A stretch of DNA of 33,861 nucleotides from Methylacidimicrobium fagopyrum (GCA_026225255.1 JAMFSJ010000007.1:1-33861); one strand, 5' to 3'; counted from the stretch's first letter, positions 15,810 to 24,757 are shown. Made by a program: numbers and translations. The notes: generated by a model not told the origin, from the sequence alone.

Positions 15810-16427
15810 ATGCGACAAATTCTGGTCACGATTCTGGTGGCGATCATTTTCATCGTCGGCATCGCGCTCGGCTACAAATTGACGCTGTGGGTGAAAGGCG
15901 GTTCGAGCGTGCACGAGTTGAATACGGTGACGGTCGTCCAACAAATCCAAACGCTGGCTGATCTCGTCACGGTCAAATACGTCGTCGAAAAAGTCGTCGT
16001 GCTGGAAGACACCAAATGGTATGGCGAAAATCGTGTATTGTTGCTCGCGCACGGCGTGGTCAAAGCCGGCATTGACTTGAAAGATTTGCCGCCCGGGGCG
16101 GTCAAAATTTCCGGCAAAAAAATCACCCTCCATTTGCCGCCACCGCAAATCACCGACGCGTATCTCGACGATAAACGGACGAGCGTGATTGATCATACGA
16201 CCGGCCTATTGCGCGAATTCGATAAAGATCTGGAACAAACCGCACGCAAAACCGCCGTGGCCGACCTACGCGTGGCCGCACGACAGAATGGAATTTTGAA
16301 TGACGCCGACGAACGCGCGCGTTTGCAGCTCGCGGTTTTTTTCCACCAAGCCGGCTATGATCAGGTCGAGTTCGTCAGCCAAATTCCTCCGAAGCCGCTG
16401 ATCATGCCGCGCGAAAATGCGCCGTAA
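15810..16427 (+). CDS. DUF4230 family membrane-anchored protein
   Basis: DUF4230 proteins are single-pass envelope proteins of unknown function. The 205-aa product has an N-terminal membrane anchor (MRQILVTILVAIIFIVGIAL). The family pattern follows: VVQQIQTLADLVTVKYVVEK, LLLAHGVVKAGIDLKDL, ISGKKITLHLPPPQITDAYL and a C-terminal helix region with DLRVAARQNGILNDADERAR. It is isolated, diverging from the small membrane-protein gene (133 bp between starts) and followed by a long gene-free stretch. The start ATG 15810 sets the anchor at the very N-terminus, as expected. Confidence 0.85.
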   Translation: MRQILVTILVAIIFIVGIALGYKLTLWVKGGSSVHELNTVTVVQQIQTLADLVTVKYVVEKVVVLEDTKWYGENRVLLLAHGVVKAGIDLKDLPPGAVKISGKKITLHLPPPQITDAYLDDKRTSVIDHTTGLLREFDKDLEQTARKTAVADLRVAARQNGILNDADERARLQLAVFFHQAGYDQVEFVSQIPPKPLIMPRENAP

Positions 16428-16901
16428 TTTGAAGTCGAGCAAAGCTACAACTTTGCCCTATCTTTTAAGTTCTCAGAAAAATTTCTCAAACCCGCTGGCT
16501 TTGAACCGGTAACGTTTCGCCGAGGACAGTGCCCAAATTTGAGTCAGGGTGTCTAATTTTTACCGACGCGGCGGGTTCAGAAAAAGTCACCACCGGCAAT
16601 CGACGACGTGGGGTGGGGACTTTTTTTACGCGCGCAGGAAACCCAATCGCCGCCATTTGGCTCCGCGACAATCGCAAATTGGCCGCCGTCGTTTCCGCCA
16701 GCGTCGCCAAACTAAGTCCCCGTCCTTGGTATTTTTTAGCCACGAAATTTTGGAAGCAACTCATGCGCCAGAAAAAAACTTCCAGCCTTAATCACCAAAC
16801 AACCACCCGGCGCGGGGAGAACGCGTAAGGTTGGGTTTGCGGGCTTGAAATTTGGAACGCCTCGGGACATTTAAAGTCGGTGCTTGGAATTTTGCGTTAC
16901 C
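16428..16901. other. 474-bp intergenic region with no recognisable gene
   Basis: Short ORFs on both strands here (a 99-codon plus-strand frame at 16529-16828 and a 92-codon minus-strand frame at 16486-16764) show no protein-like pattern or start context. There is a short inverted pair, GGGGACTT near 16615-16622 and AAGTCCCC near 16713-16720. It could be part of a decayed mobile or repetitive element, but I cannot identify one. No terminator with a clear stem and T run was seen for the DUF4230 gene. Confidence 0.5.
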
Positions 16902-18299
16902 TTACCGCTTCCCCAAACGCGCCAAAAGTTTCGCGTGGATGCCGCCAAAACCGCCGTTACTGAACACCACCACGACATCGCCGCCTTGCACGATCTTCAC
17001 GACGTGCGCGACAATCGCGTCGGCGTCCGGCAAATACGCCGTTGGTTTGCCGGTCGCGCCGATTTGTTCCATCAACTTTTTCGGGTCGAGCCGTTCTTCC
17101 GGCGCGAGTAATTCCAAACGTGCAATTTGCGAAACCACGATCACATCCGCCTCGGCGAAGGATTCCGCGAGTTCATCTTGAAAAATATTCCGGCGCGTTG
17201 TGTTCGTGCGCGGCTCGAAGATGGCGCAAATCTTTTCGCGCGGATATTTGATCCGAAGCGCGCGCATGGTTTCGCGGATCGCCGTCGGATGATGGCCAAA
17301 ATCATCAATCACCGTCACACCGCCCGCAATCCCCTTCACTTCCATACGCCGCTTGATGCCTTTGAACGTGTCGAACGCGGACTGAATTTGTTTGTTCGAC
17401 AAGCCGCAATGTTTCGCCGCCGCGACCACGGCGAGTGCGTTGCGGACATTCAATTCGCCGACGAGGTTCAGATGAAACTTGAAGCTCGGGATCTCAAACT
17501 CCGTCGCCGTTGGACCGAACCGCAGGTTAAAACCTTGCACCGCGTTGTCCGCGCCAAGGCCGAAACGTTTGACCGGACAATGTGTGACGTTCAACAGCGG
17601 TGCGAGATTCGCATCGTCGCCATTGCCGAGTAACAGACCATTGCGCGGCACAAGCCGGATGAAATGGCTGAACGTTTTTTTGATCGCCGCCAGATTTTCA
17701 AAGATGTCCGCGTGATCAAATTCCAGATTGTTGATGATCGCGACTTCCGGTTGGTAATGAATGAATTTACTGCGCTTATCGAAAAACGCCGTGTCATATT
17801 CATCGCCTTCGATGATGAACCATTCGCTGTCCGTGAAACGTGCGCCCTGCGTGAAATTATTTGGAATGCCACCAATGAGATAACTCGGATTCAAACCGTT
17901 GTGCTCAAAAACCCAGGTCAGGAGCGACGTCGTGGTCGTCTTGCCGTGCGTACCGCTGACGACGAGCGAACGTTTGCCGCGGATGAAAAATTCGCGGAGC
18001 AATTCCGGCAGCGAGCAATAACGTAGCTTGTGATCCAGCACAAATTCCGCCTCGGGATTGCCGCGCGAAATCGCATTGCCGATGACGACGAGGTCTGGCT
18101 TGTGCGCGAGATTGCGTTCGTCGTAACCATTCATCACCGCGATTTTTTTGGACGCGAGAAACGATGCCATCGGTTCATAAACATTCTGGTCGGAACCCGT
18201 GACGTGAAAGCCTTTGTCCAGCAACGCCGCCGCCGCCGCCGCCATCGCCGTGCCGCCGATACCCGTGAAGTGGATTGATTTTATTTCGGATGAAAACAT
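16902..18299 (-). CDS. mpl: UDP-N-acetylmuramate:L-alanyl-gamma-D-glutamyl-meso-diaminopimelate ligase (Mpl)
   Basis: Mpl reattaches recycled murein tripeptide to UDP-MurNAc in peptidoglycan recycling. ATG 18299 gives 465 aa, close to the usual size. The N-terminus SIHFTGIGGTAMAAAAAALL is the nucleotide-sugar-binding start, with VTGSDQNVYEPM. The ATP P-loop is VVSGTHGKTTTTSLL. The central domain has IIEGDEYDTAFFDKRSKF, the Mpl-type EGDEYDTAFFDKRSKF hallmark that separates it from MurC, followed by NNLEFDHADIF. The C-terminal domain has VIDDFGHHPTAIRETM and IFEPRTNTTRRNIFQ. A 55-codon N-terminal extension to 18464 is basic and non-family, so I excluded it. It diverges from the PL22 gene. Confidence 0.95.
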   Translation of the reverse strand: MFSSEIKSIHFTGIGGTAMAAAAAALLDKGFHVTGSDQNVYEPMASFLASKKIAVMNGYDERNLAHKPDLVVIGNAISRGNPEAEFVLDHKLRYCSLPELLREFFIRGKRSLVVSGTHGKTTTTSLLTWVFEHNGLNPSYLIGGIPNNFTQGARFTDSEWFIIEGDEYDTAFFDKRSKFIHYQPEVAIINNLEFDHADIFENLAAIKKTFSHFIRLVPRNGLLLGNGDDANLAPLLNVTHCPVKRFGLGADNAVQGFNLRFGPTATEFEIPSFKFHLNLVGELNVRNALAVVAAAKHCGLSNKQIQSAFDTFKGIKRRMEVKGIAGGVTVIDDFGHHPTAIRETMRALRIKYPREKICAIFEPRTNTTRRNIFQDELAESFAEADVIVVSQIARLELLAPEERLDPKKLMEQIGATGKPTAYLPDADAIVAHVVKIVQGGDVVVVFSNGGFGGIHAKLLARLGKR

Positions 18300-18545
18300 G
18301 CAATTAAAAAAAATATTTTTGAAATTAAGCGCGACGCAACACCTTTGAGTCAGCAGCCGCAAAACTTTAACTGCTCGAATGCGGCGGCACAAAGTTTTTT
18401 GCAATCCCGCGAGCCATTTTTCTAACGCATCGCCAATTCTGTGGATTGTGCTCTTCCGCTTCATCTGCGCAAAGTTTCCTCATCACTCCATGAATCAACT
18501 TTCCAAATTTGCCGCCGCCGTATCGCCAGCCCAAAGGCTTTCAAT

Positions 18546-19811
18546 ATGAAACTGAATGTATTCACGGGTCTTTCAATTTTGGCCGCCAGTTTAGCGACCG
18601 GTTGCGCCACTCGTTCCCCATCTTCCGCCACGGCCACCGAATGGATTGATCGCGATACCGGCCATCGCGTCGTGCAACTTTCGACCGAACCGGGCAGTGA
18701 AAGTTTTTATTTCAACGTCAATTCCTTCACGCCCGACGGCAAAAAGATGGTTTTCACCACGCCGACGGGAATTTCCGCAATCGAGCTCGACACACGTCGG
18801 ATTGAATCGGTTGTCACCGGTCAACATCTGCGCGTCATGCAGGTCGGACGCAAAACCGGACGGATTTTTTACAGCCAAGGGGCTACAATTTTCGCCGCGG
18901 ACCTGAGCACCAAAGCGGTTGAAAAAATCGCCACGCTGCCACCCGGCACGCATGCGATTTCCGTGAATTGCGATGAAACATTGCTGGCGGGCACCGTGAT
19001 TCTTGATCCTAATGAAATCAAACAGGAAACCACGCGCGAGAAACAGTTTGCGTCCAACTCCGATTCCGAACGCAAGAATAAGGCGCGCAACATTGACGAA
19101 CGTTTTGATAAACAGGTGCCGATGGAACTGTTCTTTCTAAATCTTCAAACCGGCGAGCAGAAGAATTTTGTCCGTTGCAACGATTGGCTGAATCATTTTC
19201 TTTTTTCACCGACCGACCCGAACCTGCTCCTGTTTTGCCATGAAGGTCCGTGGCACAAAGTGGATCGCATCTGGACGATCCGTTCCGACGGCTCGGCTTT
19301 GAAATTGGTTCATCAACGCACGATGGCGATGGAGATTGCCGGCCATGAATTTTGGGGCGCCGATGGCAAAACCATCTGGTTCGACCTGCAAACGCCGCGC
19401 GGCGAGGATTTCTGGGTCGGCGGTTATAACGTCGAGACCGGAGCGCGCACGCAATTCCATTTGGCACGCAATGAATGGTCGGTGCATTTCAATGTTTCGC
19501 CCGATGGTAAATTATTTTCCGGCGATGGCGGCGATAGCAAAATGGTCGCGCACGCGGCCGATGGAAAATGGCTCTACCTTTTTCACCCGGCGCTGTTGCC
19601 TGATTTATCTGGGACGAATATTGATAGTTCAAAACTGATCCAAACTGGCGTGTTTCATGCCGAAAAATTGATCAACATGACGAAGCATGATTACGCGCTC
19701 GAACCCAATGCCACGTTTACGCCGGATATGAAATGGCTGGTCTTTCGCAGCAATATGAGTGGCTCAAATCAGGTTTACGCCGTTGAATTAAAGGCGACTG
19801 ATCCGCGTTGA
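18546..19811 (+). CDS. Oligogalacturonate lyase-like beta-propeller lipoprotein (PL22 family)
   Basis: PL22 enzymes cleave short pectin fragments by beta-elimination. ATG 18546 gives 421 aa with a lipoprotein signal (LSILAASLATGCATRS, Cys at the lipobox). A seven-bladed-propeller pattern with repeated W/F-S-P-D-G motifs follows: NSFTPDGKKMVFTT, CHEGPWHKVDRIW, EIAGHEFWGADGKTIWFDLQ, HFNVSPDGKLFSGDG and ATFTPDMKWLVFRSNMSGS. The His residues in CHEGPWH, AGHEFWG and HFNVS are the kind used for metal binding and catalysis in the family. The N-terminal RDTGHRVVQLS is also family-like. A longer 35-codon N-terminal extension (18441) is not credible. It diverges from mpl. Lipid anchoring suggests action on oligomers at the cell envelope. 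Confidence 0.85.
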   Translation: MKLNVFTGLSILAASLATGCATRSPSSATATEWIDRDTGHRVVQLSTEPGSESFYFNVNSFTPDGKKMVFTTPTGISAIELDTRRIESVVTGQHLRVMQVGRKTGRIFYSQGATIFAADLSTKAVEKIATLPPGTHAISVNCDETLLAGTVILDPNEIKQETTREKQFASNSDSERKNKARNIDERFDKQVPMELFFLNLQTGEQKNFVRCNDWLNHFLFSPTDPNLLLFCHEGPWHKVDRIWTIRSDGSALKLVHQRTMAMEIAGHEFWGADGKTIWFDLQTPRGEDFWVGGYNVETGARTQFHLARNEWSVHFNVSPDGKLFSGDGGDSKMVAHAADGKWLYLFHPALLPDLSGTNIDSSKLIQTGVFHAEKLINMTKHDYALEPNATFTPDMKWLVFRSNMSGSNQVYAVELKATDPR

Positions 19812-19865
19812 TTTAACCAGCAAATTAGCCGCTTGCCTGAGGACGTTTTTTTCATAATGCCGTGG

Positions 19866-19997
19866 GTGGCACCGGCCTCTGGCCGGTTGTTTTGGGCGTC
19901 CCGCCCAAAACCGTTTGAAAATATGATTTCCCCTGATTCACGCTCGCAGAAAATGCCGCCACGTCAAAAACGAAACCGGGCGGGACGCCGGTGCCAC
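19866..19997. repeat. Dispersed palindromic repeat, copy B, with 11-bp terminal inverted repeats
   Basis: The element starts GTGGCACCGGC (19866-19876) and ends with the exact inverse GCCGGTGCCAC (19987-19997). Inside are perfect hairpins CCGGCC / GGCCGG (19872-19886) and TTTTGGGCG / CGCCCAAAA (19890-19910). The right end contains GGGCGGGACGCC, the exact reverse complement of an internal GGCGTCCCGCCC. The left 50 bp closely matches copy A at 12024. It lies between the PL22 gene and the convergent TIGR03435-like gene. It has no coding capacity. The layout is that of a MITE- or BIME-like element. Confidence 0.8.
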
Positions 19998-20023
19998 TTT
20001 TTGAAAGCACACCCGGATCAAAA

Positions 20024-20836
20024 TCACTTTCCTGACCCCAAAAGCAACCATTCCTGTGGTTGATTCGTGGAAACCAGTTCCAGCCCAAAGCCGGCCAGAA
20101 ATTCATTGTTTGCCCCCAAATCCGTGGTGCGGCCATTGACCCACCGCGCCGGAACTTCACCCACACTTTTATCAAACCGATCGGTCGCTCCGGTTTCATC
20201 CACGACGGGTTCTCCAAAATAATTTTCAAGTTCACCCGCCAATTCAGGAATGGATTTACTGTGCGAAAAATTCGCAGTTTTTTTGGTTTGTAACAACTGC
20301 GGGTCTTTGGCGCGGATCAAGAGGACATTGGTATCTTTGGTTGCCAGATGCCAAGTCAGCTCATAATGCTGCCGGAGAAAATTTTTGGCCGCTGCTTGCA
20401 ACGTTGCCTGCGGCTGATTGGTCACGGTGACAATCACGTCATAACAATTCGTCCAATGACCATGCGTCCACTCGGCAGGAAATTCGGTATGCGCATAATC
20501 CTTGCCGTAAGCATCGGCCACGAGTTCGGAAAAAGTGATGTGCAGATTCGCCATGCGCCCGTCCAACCAGCCATAATGCATCCCAATGCCATTTTTTGGA
20601 TCGAAGACATAATGACTCTCCCGCACCACTAACACCGGCGGCGCGGCCTTGAGCTGTTCGCGATATTTATCAACCCGACGGCGGTTGAGCTGGAGCCAAA
20701 ATCCATCATCAATCGGCGCATCCGCCACGATAATCTCCTTTAGAAACGGCTCTTCGACTGGCACCGGCTTTTTGCAACCCATCAACGTCAAGCCGATAAC
20801 CAAGAGCATGAATAATTCGGTCGTTTTTTGGCGCAT
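20024..20836 (-). CDS. TIGR03435-like lipoprotein of unknown function
   Basis: TIGR03435 proteins are a large family found mainly in soil Acidobacteria and Verrucomicrobia; their function is unknown. The 270-aa product has a lipoprotein signal (FMLLVIGLTLMGCKKP). An N-terminal region then leads to the family core: LITFSELVADAYGKDY-type helix (here LHITFSELVADAYGKDY), EWTHGHWTNCYDVIVTV, LQAAAKNFLRQHYELTWHL and a DTNVLLIRAKDPQLLQ strand. The C-terminal part has FGEPVVDETGATDRFD and GFGLELVSTNQPQEWLLL. The pattern fits the family from end to end. It lies 82 bp downstream of the fucosidase gene and could share its transcript. Confidence 0.8.
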   Translation of the reverse strand: MRQKTTELFMLLVIGLTLMGCKKPVPVEEPFLKEIIVADAPIDDGFWLQLNRRRVDKYREQLKAAPPVLVVRESHYVFDPKNGIGMHYGWLDGRMANLHITFSELVADAYGKDYAHTEFPAEWTHGHWTNCYDVIVTVTNQPQATLQAAAKNFLRQHYELTWHLATKDTNVLLIRAKDPQLLQTKKTANFSHSKSIPELAGELENYFGEPVVDETGATDRFDKSVGEVPARWVNGRTTDLGANNEFLAGFGLELVSTNQPQEWLLLGSGK

Positions 20837-20918
20837 AGTTTTCCTTTTTGATTTCCACTACAAAACCTGTCAGTCGGCGCACTATGTATCCGACCGCTCA
20901 AAAATTCAACGCCGCTTT

Positions 20919-22343
20919 TTAGAGGCTTGAACCATCGGTGACGACGGAAACCACGGTATCGGCGTTATGAGCGTCACGATTCAAGCCGGTAAGGCGCACG
21001 GTGCCATCGGGTTGCTGGACAAAATTTAACGGCTGGCGCAAATATAAATCAAAACAGCCAGTGACCTTTTCCTTGATGGCCGGGATCGCGATTTCAGTGC
21101 CAACGTAGCCCGGCAAAATGTGGATGAAGTATTTTCCGGGCTTGTAAGTGAAACCATATTGGCCGTCCACCGGATTCCACGGACCGCCGCGCGTGCCGTA
21201 AATGCTATCGCCCACTTTAGTCAGCCACGCGCCAAAATGCCACAGCAACGCCGCGTGGGTTTCCGGAATTGTCCCATGCCGATCCGGCCCGACATTCAAC
21301 AGCATATTTCCGCCGCGAACCACCACGTCCACGAGATACCGCGTGAGCTGTGCTTCCGTCATCAAATTTTGCCGGGCATTATAGCCCCATGTGACGCGGT
21401 TCAAGTTCAGGCATTTCTCCCATGGATTCGGACGCACCGGCCCCTTGACTTCACTGTCACCTTCCGCTGAATCGAAATCGCCGATCCAACCGGAACGCGC
21501 GTTGCTGATGACTTGCGGTGAATATTTCCGGGCGATGCCCATCAATCCCAAGGGCCGGCCAGATGCATCGGAGTCACTATTGGCGGCGGTCACCGGCCAC
21601 GCGTTGGCGGAGTCACGATATTTTCCCGGTTCCCAAAAATAGGCCCCGTCGCGGTCGCTGCCGCGCTGTGCCAACCAGGAACCATCCCAAAAAACGTAAT
21701 CGAACGGGCCGTAATTTTTGAACAAAGTGCGCACTTGTTCATAGACTTCGTTTTTCATCACGTCGGCATTTTCCTTGTGCCACGCAGCGGTTTGATAATG
21801 CCAACCATTGTCCGCGCAATTCGTGCCGGTCACGTCGTAGTAACCGGGATAACGCCAGTCGATCGGCGAAAAATAAAGTCCCACGCGCAAGCCCGCCGCG
21901 CGAACGGCTTTAACATATTCCGCATAAAGATCGCGATGCAACGTCTGCACGCTCGTGAAAGCATTGGTGAAATGGCTGTCGAACAGCGCGAAGCCGTCGT
22001 GATGCCGCGCGGTGAGGCAGATATATTTCATGCCCGCCGCCTTTGCCAGTTGCGCCCAGGCAGTGGGATCAAAATTCTTCGCGTCAAAATAAACACCATC
22101 GCCTTGGTCGAACGCAAATTTGCGATACGCGTCCAGCGACATCGCGGATTGTTCCAAATACCATTCGCCCTGCGCAGGAACGGCGTAAAGTCCCCAGTGA
22201 ACGAACATGCCGAACTTCGCATCCTGAAACCATTTCATGGCGGCATCATCTTGCTGGCGAATGCCAAAATCGGTCTTTGGTTCGCGCCCGCTCGCGGCGC
22301 ATGCCAGCAGAAGATACGCGAGGGAAAACACCGTTCGTTTCAT
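20919..22343 (-). CDS. GH29 alpha-L-fucosidase, exported
   Basis: GH29 enzymes release alpha-linked L-fucose from glycans by a retaining mechanism. The 474-aa protein has an N-terminal signal (KRTVFSLAYLLLACAASG). Its TIM barrel has the family landmarks: WFQDAKFGMFVHWGLYAVPA (the conserved HWG), GMKYICLTARHHDGFALFDS (the HHDGF motif) and GLRVGLYFSPIDW. The nucleophile Asp lies in FDYVFWDGSWL. GGNMLLNVGPDRHGTIPE is the LLNxGP motif. It starts 6 bp after gatB ends, so the two are probably co-transcribed despite unrelated roles. Together with the PL22 lyase it suggests a diet including plant or algal polysaccharide. Confidence 0.95.
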   Translation of the reverse strand: MKRTVFSLAYLLLACAASGREPKTDFGIRQQDDAAMKWFQDAKFGMFVHWGLYAVPAQGEWYLEQSAMSLDAYRKFAFDQGDGVYFDAKNFDPTAWAQLAKAAGMKYICLTARHHDGFALFDSHFTNAFTSVQTLHRDLYAEYVKAVRAAGLRVGLYFSPIDWRYPGYYDVTGTNCADNGWHYQTAAWHKENADVMKNEVYEQVRTLFKNYGPFDYVFWDGSWLAQRGSDRDGAYFWEPGKYRDSANAWPVTAANSDSDASGRPLGLMGIARKYSPQVISNARSGWIGDFDSAEGDSEVKGPVRPNPWEKCLNLNRVTWGYNARQNLMTEAQLTRYLVDVVVRGGNMLLNVGPDRHGTIPETHAALLWHFGAWLTKVGDSIYGTRGGPWNPVDGQYGFTYKPGKYFIHILPGYVGTEIAIPAIKEKVTGCFDLYLRQPLNFVQQPDGTVRLTGLNRDAHNADTVVSVVTDGSSL

Positions 22344-22349
22344 CCCATT

Positions 22350-23846
22350 TCAGGCTTTAAGTTTCCGCTCCAAAATCTCCCCGACCAGCGTGGGATTCGC
22401 TTTGCCCTTGCTCAATTTCATCACCTGACCTTTGAGCGAATTGAGCGCGGCAACTTTGCCAGCTTTGTAATCGGCCACGGGATTCGGATTGGCGGCGATG
22501 GCTTCATCGCAGAACTTTTCGATCGCGCCGGTGTCGCTGACTTGCGCCAGACCTTTTTCTTGCACGATGGCGGCGGCAGCTTTGCCGCTCGCGAACATCT
22601 CCGCAAACACTTGCTGCGCAGCGGCGCTGCTGATGGTTTTGGCATCCACTAAACCAACGAGTTCCACCAAGGCTTCCGGTTTGAATTTCAAGTCCGCAAA
22701 CGCCGTCAGCTTTATGTCTGCCGGCTCCAAACCCATTGCCGACTGTTTGTTTTTTTCCTGCTCGTTGATCTCGGTCAGCTTGGCGCGCAAGTTATTGATC
22801 AACCAGTTCGCCACAGCTTTCTGGTTGGATGACTGCTTCGCGATCGGCTCGAAATAATCTCCGAGCGCCACATCATTCTTGAAAACTTCCGCATCGCCGG
22901 CTGGCAATTGATATGTATTGATAAACCGCTGCTTGCGAGCCAACGGCAATTCGACCACGCGCGATTGCACTTCGGCCAGCCACGCATCCGTCGGCGTAAA
23001 CGGCATCAAATCCGGTTCGGGTAAATAGCGATAATCATGCGCATTTTCTTTGGAACGCATTTCTTCCGTGATACCAGCAACATCATCCCAGCGACGCGTG
23101 GATTGGATCAATTTGCCACCACTTTTTACGATTTCGATCTGGCGGGCGATCTCATATTCCGCCGCGCGCCGCACGCCGGAAAAGCTGTTCATATTTTTGA
23201 TCTCGATCTTCGCGCCGAGTTCCTTGGAACCGACGGGACGCACGGAAATATTCACATCGCAGCGCACCATGCCCTTCTCCATGTCGCAATCCGACACGTC
23301 GCCGTAGGTCAAAATATCCTTGAGCGCATTGAGATATTCATAAGCCATGTCGGCGCTGGTAAGATCAGGTTCGGTGACGATTTCCAGCAACGGCACGCCG
23401 CCGCGATTGAAATCCACGCCGCTGTTGCGATCAAAATGCGTGCTCTTGCCAACGTCTTCTTCCAAATGCGCACGGGTGATGCGCACACGCGCCATGCCAT
23501 TCACGGAGCCAAGCCCGTTGAATTCGAAATCCACAAAACCATGCGCCGTGGACGGCTGGTCGTATTGCGTGAGCTGGTAATTTTTGGCGGCGTCGGGATA
23601 AAAATAATTTTTACGATCGAACTTCGCGCGGCGCGGAATCGTGCAATTCAGCAAATATCCGGTCAGGACTGTGAGGCGCAACGCTTGTTCATTGGCAACC
23701 GGCAACACGCCCGGCATGCCGAGGCAGACGGGACAGACGTTGGTGTTCGGTTCCGCGCCATATTGATTGGCGCAACCGCACCACATCTTGGATTTGGTTT
23801 TAAGCTGGACGTGCGTTTCCAGTCCGATAACGGCTTCGTATTCCAT
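22350..23846 (-). CDS. gatB: Asp-tRNA(Asn)/Glu-tRNA(Gln) amidotransferase subunit GatB
   Basis: GatB is the tRNA-binding and kinase subunit of GatCAB, which converts misacylated Glu-tRNA(Gln) and/or Asp-tRNA(Asn) to the correct form. The 498-aa protein begins MEYEAVIGLETHVQLKTKSK and has the zinc site with C-G-C and CPVCLGMPG. The catalytic-domain stretches are FDRKNYFYPDAAKNYQLTQY, VNFNRGGVPLLEIV-type (here VDFNRGGVPLLEIVTEPDL) and ENAHDYRYLPEPDL. The C-terminal YqeY-like tail domain ends VGEILERKLKA. gatA and gatC lie 7-9 kb away on the same strand, so the three subunits are not in one operon here. Confidence 0.97.
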   Translation of the reverse strand: MEYEAVIGLETHVQLKTKSKMWCGCANQYGAEPNTNVCPVCLGMPGVLPVANEQALRLTVLTGYLLNCTIPRRAKFDRKNYFYPDAAKNYQLTQYDQPSTAHGFVDFEFNGLGSVNGMARVRITRAHLEEDVGKSTHFDRNSGVDFNRGGVPLLEIVTEPDLTSADMAYEYLNALKDILTYGDVSDCDMEKGMVRCDVNISVRPVGSKELGAKIEIKNMNSFSGVRRAAEYEIARQIEIVKSGGKLIQSTRRWDDVAGITEEMRSKENAHDYRYLPEPDLMPFTPTDAWLAEVQSRVVELPLARKQRFINTYQLPAGDAEVFKNDVALGDYFEPIAKQSSNQKAVANWLINNLRAKLTEINEQEKNKQSAMGLEPADIKLTAFADLKFKPEALVELVGLVDAKTISSAAAQQVFAEMFASGKAAAAIVQEKGLAQVSDTGAIEKFCDEAIAANPNPVADYKAGKVAALNSLKGQVMKLSKGKANPTLVGEILERKLKA

Positions 23847-24131
23847 TGCGCGGAAATTTTAACCACAGATGGCCGTGGATGCACTCGGATTTTTAATCAA
23901 GGTGCAACGCAAGTTCGCCTAGAAACTATCAAACGGAAGCGGGATTCGTTCCCGGTGCGCCAGCCGCCGGTTTATCATAATGGCTATGCGCAAAGTCCCT
24001 TCGCAGAAACGTTCCCGGTAGAGATAAAGAACCGGCCTGCGACGACTTGGCTGGACAATTTTTTGCCGTGTGCGCACAGTAAAGTGATGAATGAAACCGA
24101 CCGGCAACCTTGCTGGCGGTGAATCGAATCT
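23847..24131. other. 285-bp gatB-marC divergent intergenic region containing an RND gene remnant
   Basis: This gap carries the promoters of gatB (minus) and marC (plus). Just upstream of gatB, at about 23858-23880, is a short relative of the CACAGATGG dispersed repeat (ACCACAGATGGCCGTGGATG). Most of the rest is the degraded efflux-gene fragment listed separately at 23931-24038. I see no other gene. Confidence 0.55.
23931..24038 (-). pseudogene. Decayed 3'-end fragment of an RND efflux pump gene
   Basis: This roughly 108-bp stretch aligns with 24761-24869, the 3' end of the intact RND gene, at nearly 80% identity with one single-base deletion. On the minus strand it encodes RPVLYLYRERFCEGTLR, against TPVIYLYMERFREWTLR in the intact pump. 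The frame is then lost at the deletion. Matching stops sharply on both sides. It is too short to function. The two copies lie in the same orientation on either side of marC, so they form a direct repeat around that gene. It could be what is left of a second pump gene or of a duplication event. Confidence 0.85.
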
Positions 24132-24728
24132 ATGCAGACATTATCTTTGGCCGTAACGCTTTTCTTCGTGTTGGATCCCTTTGGCAACCTACCAGTCATG
24201 TTGTCGTTGCTCAGTCGGATGGATGAAAAACGCCGGCGGGCAGTGGCTTTGCGCGAAGCTCTGTTCGCCTTTGTCGCGCTGGCATTTTTTTATGCCGCCG
24301 GTCCGGCATTCTTGAAATTGCTGGAGATCGGTCCGGCAGACTTGAAAGTTTGTGGCGGCGTGGTTTTAAGCATCATTTCATTGCGCATGATTTTCCCCGG
24401 CGAAGGCGGTTCGATGATGGCGAAGGATCCCCAGGGCGAACCCTTCATTGTGCCGCTGGCCATTCCGTTGATGGTGGGTCCATCAGCCATGGCGACCGTG
24501 ATGATCATGGCCGCGCAATCGGCGGAAAATCCATTCGTCGGCTTTGGCATGATGACGCTGGCTTGGACGGCGACGGCGATCATTCTGCTGACGGGTGTGG
24601 CTTTGGGAGCTTATATTCCGGTGCGATTGCTCGCCGCCTTGGAACGCTTAACCGGACTTTTATTGTCCGTCATCGCCGTGCACATGTTGATGAGCGGCAT
24701 CAAAACCTTTTTTGCCACACGCCAGTAA
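24132..24728 (+). CDS. MarC family integral membrane protein
   Basis: MarC/YhgN proteins are six-helix membrane proteins. Despite the name they are not proven drug transporters, and their role is uncertain. The 198-aa product starts MQTLSLAVTLFFVLDPFGNL, with the family's D-P-x-G-N-x-P motif. ADLKVCGGVVLSIISLRMIF follows, then FIVPLAIPLMVGPSAMATVM (the P-x-x-x-P-x-x-x-GP-x-x motif) and GLLLSVIAVHMLMSGIKTFF, all characteristic. Length is typical. It lies on the plus strand between gatB and the convergent RND gene and is flanked by a direct repeat derived from the RND 3' end. Confidence 0.93.
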   Translation: MQTLSLAVTLFFVLDPFGNLPVMLSLLSRMDEKRRRAVALREALFAFVALAFFYAAGPAFLKLLEIGPADLKVCGGVVLSIISLRMIFPGEGGSMMAKDPQGEPFIVPLAIPLMVGPSAMATVMIMAAQSAENPFVGFGMMTLAWTATAIILLTGVALGAYIPVRLLAALERLTGLLLSVIAVHMLMSGIKTFFATRQ

Positions 24729-24757
24729 TGATTTAACGGAAAGGCGCGGCACCCAGA

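Noticed and set aside
16486..16828. Small frames on both strands between the DUF4230 gene and mpl
   Set aside because: They are low complexity or basic with no family resemblance and poor start context; I could not support a gene or an IS remnant.
18300..18464. A 55-codon N-terminal extension of Mpl
   Set aside because: The extension is basic and unlike the family, and ATG 18299 gives the normal start directly before the nucleotide-binding motif.
21735..22652. A 305-codon plus-strand frame opposite the fucosidase and the end of gatB
   Set aside because: It crosses two real genes on the other strand and has no protein-like pattern.
23037..24122. A 361-codon plus-strand open frame opposite gatB
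   Set aside because: It is antisense to a clearly conserved gatB and shows no domain pattern; long antisense frames arise here from the codon bias of the real genes.
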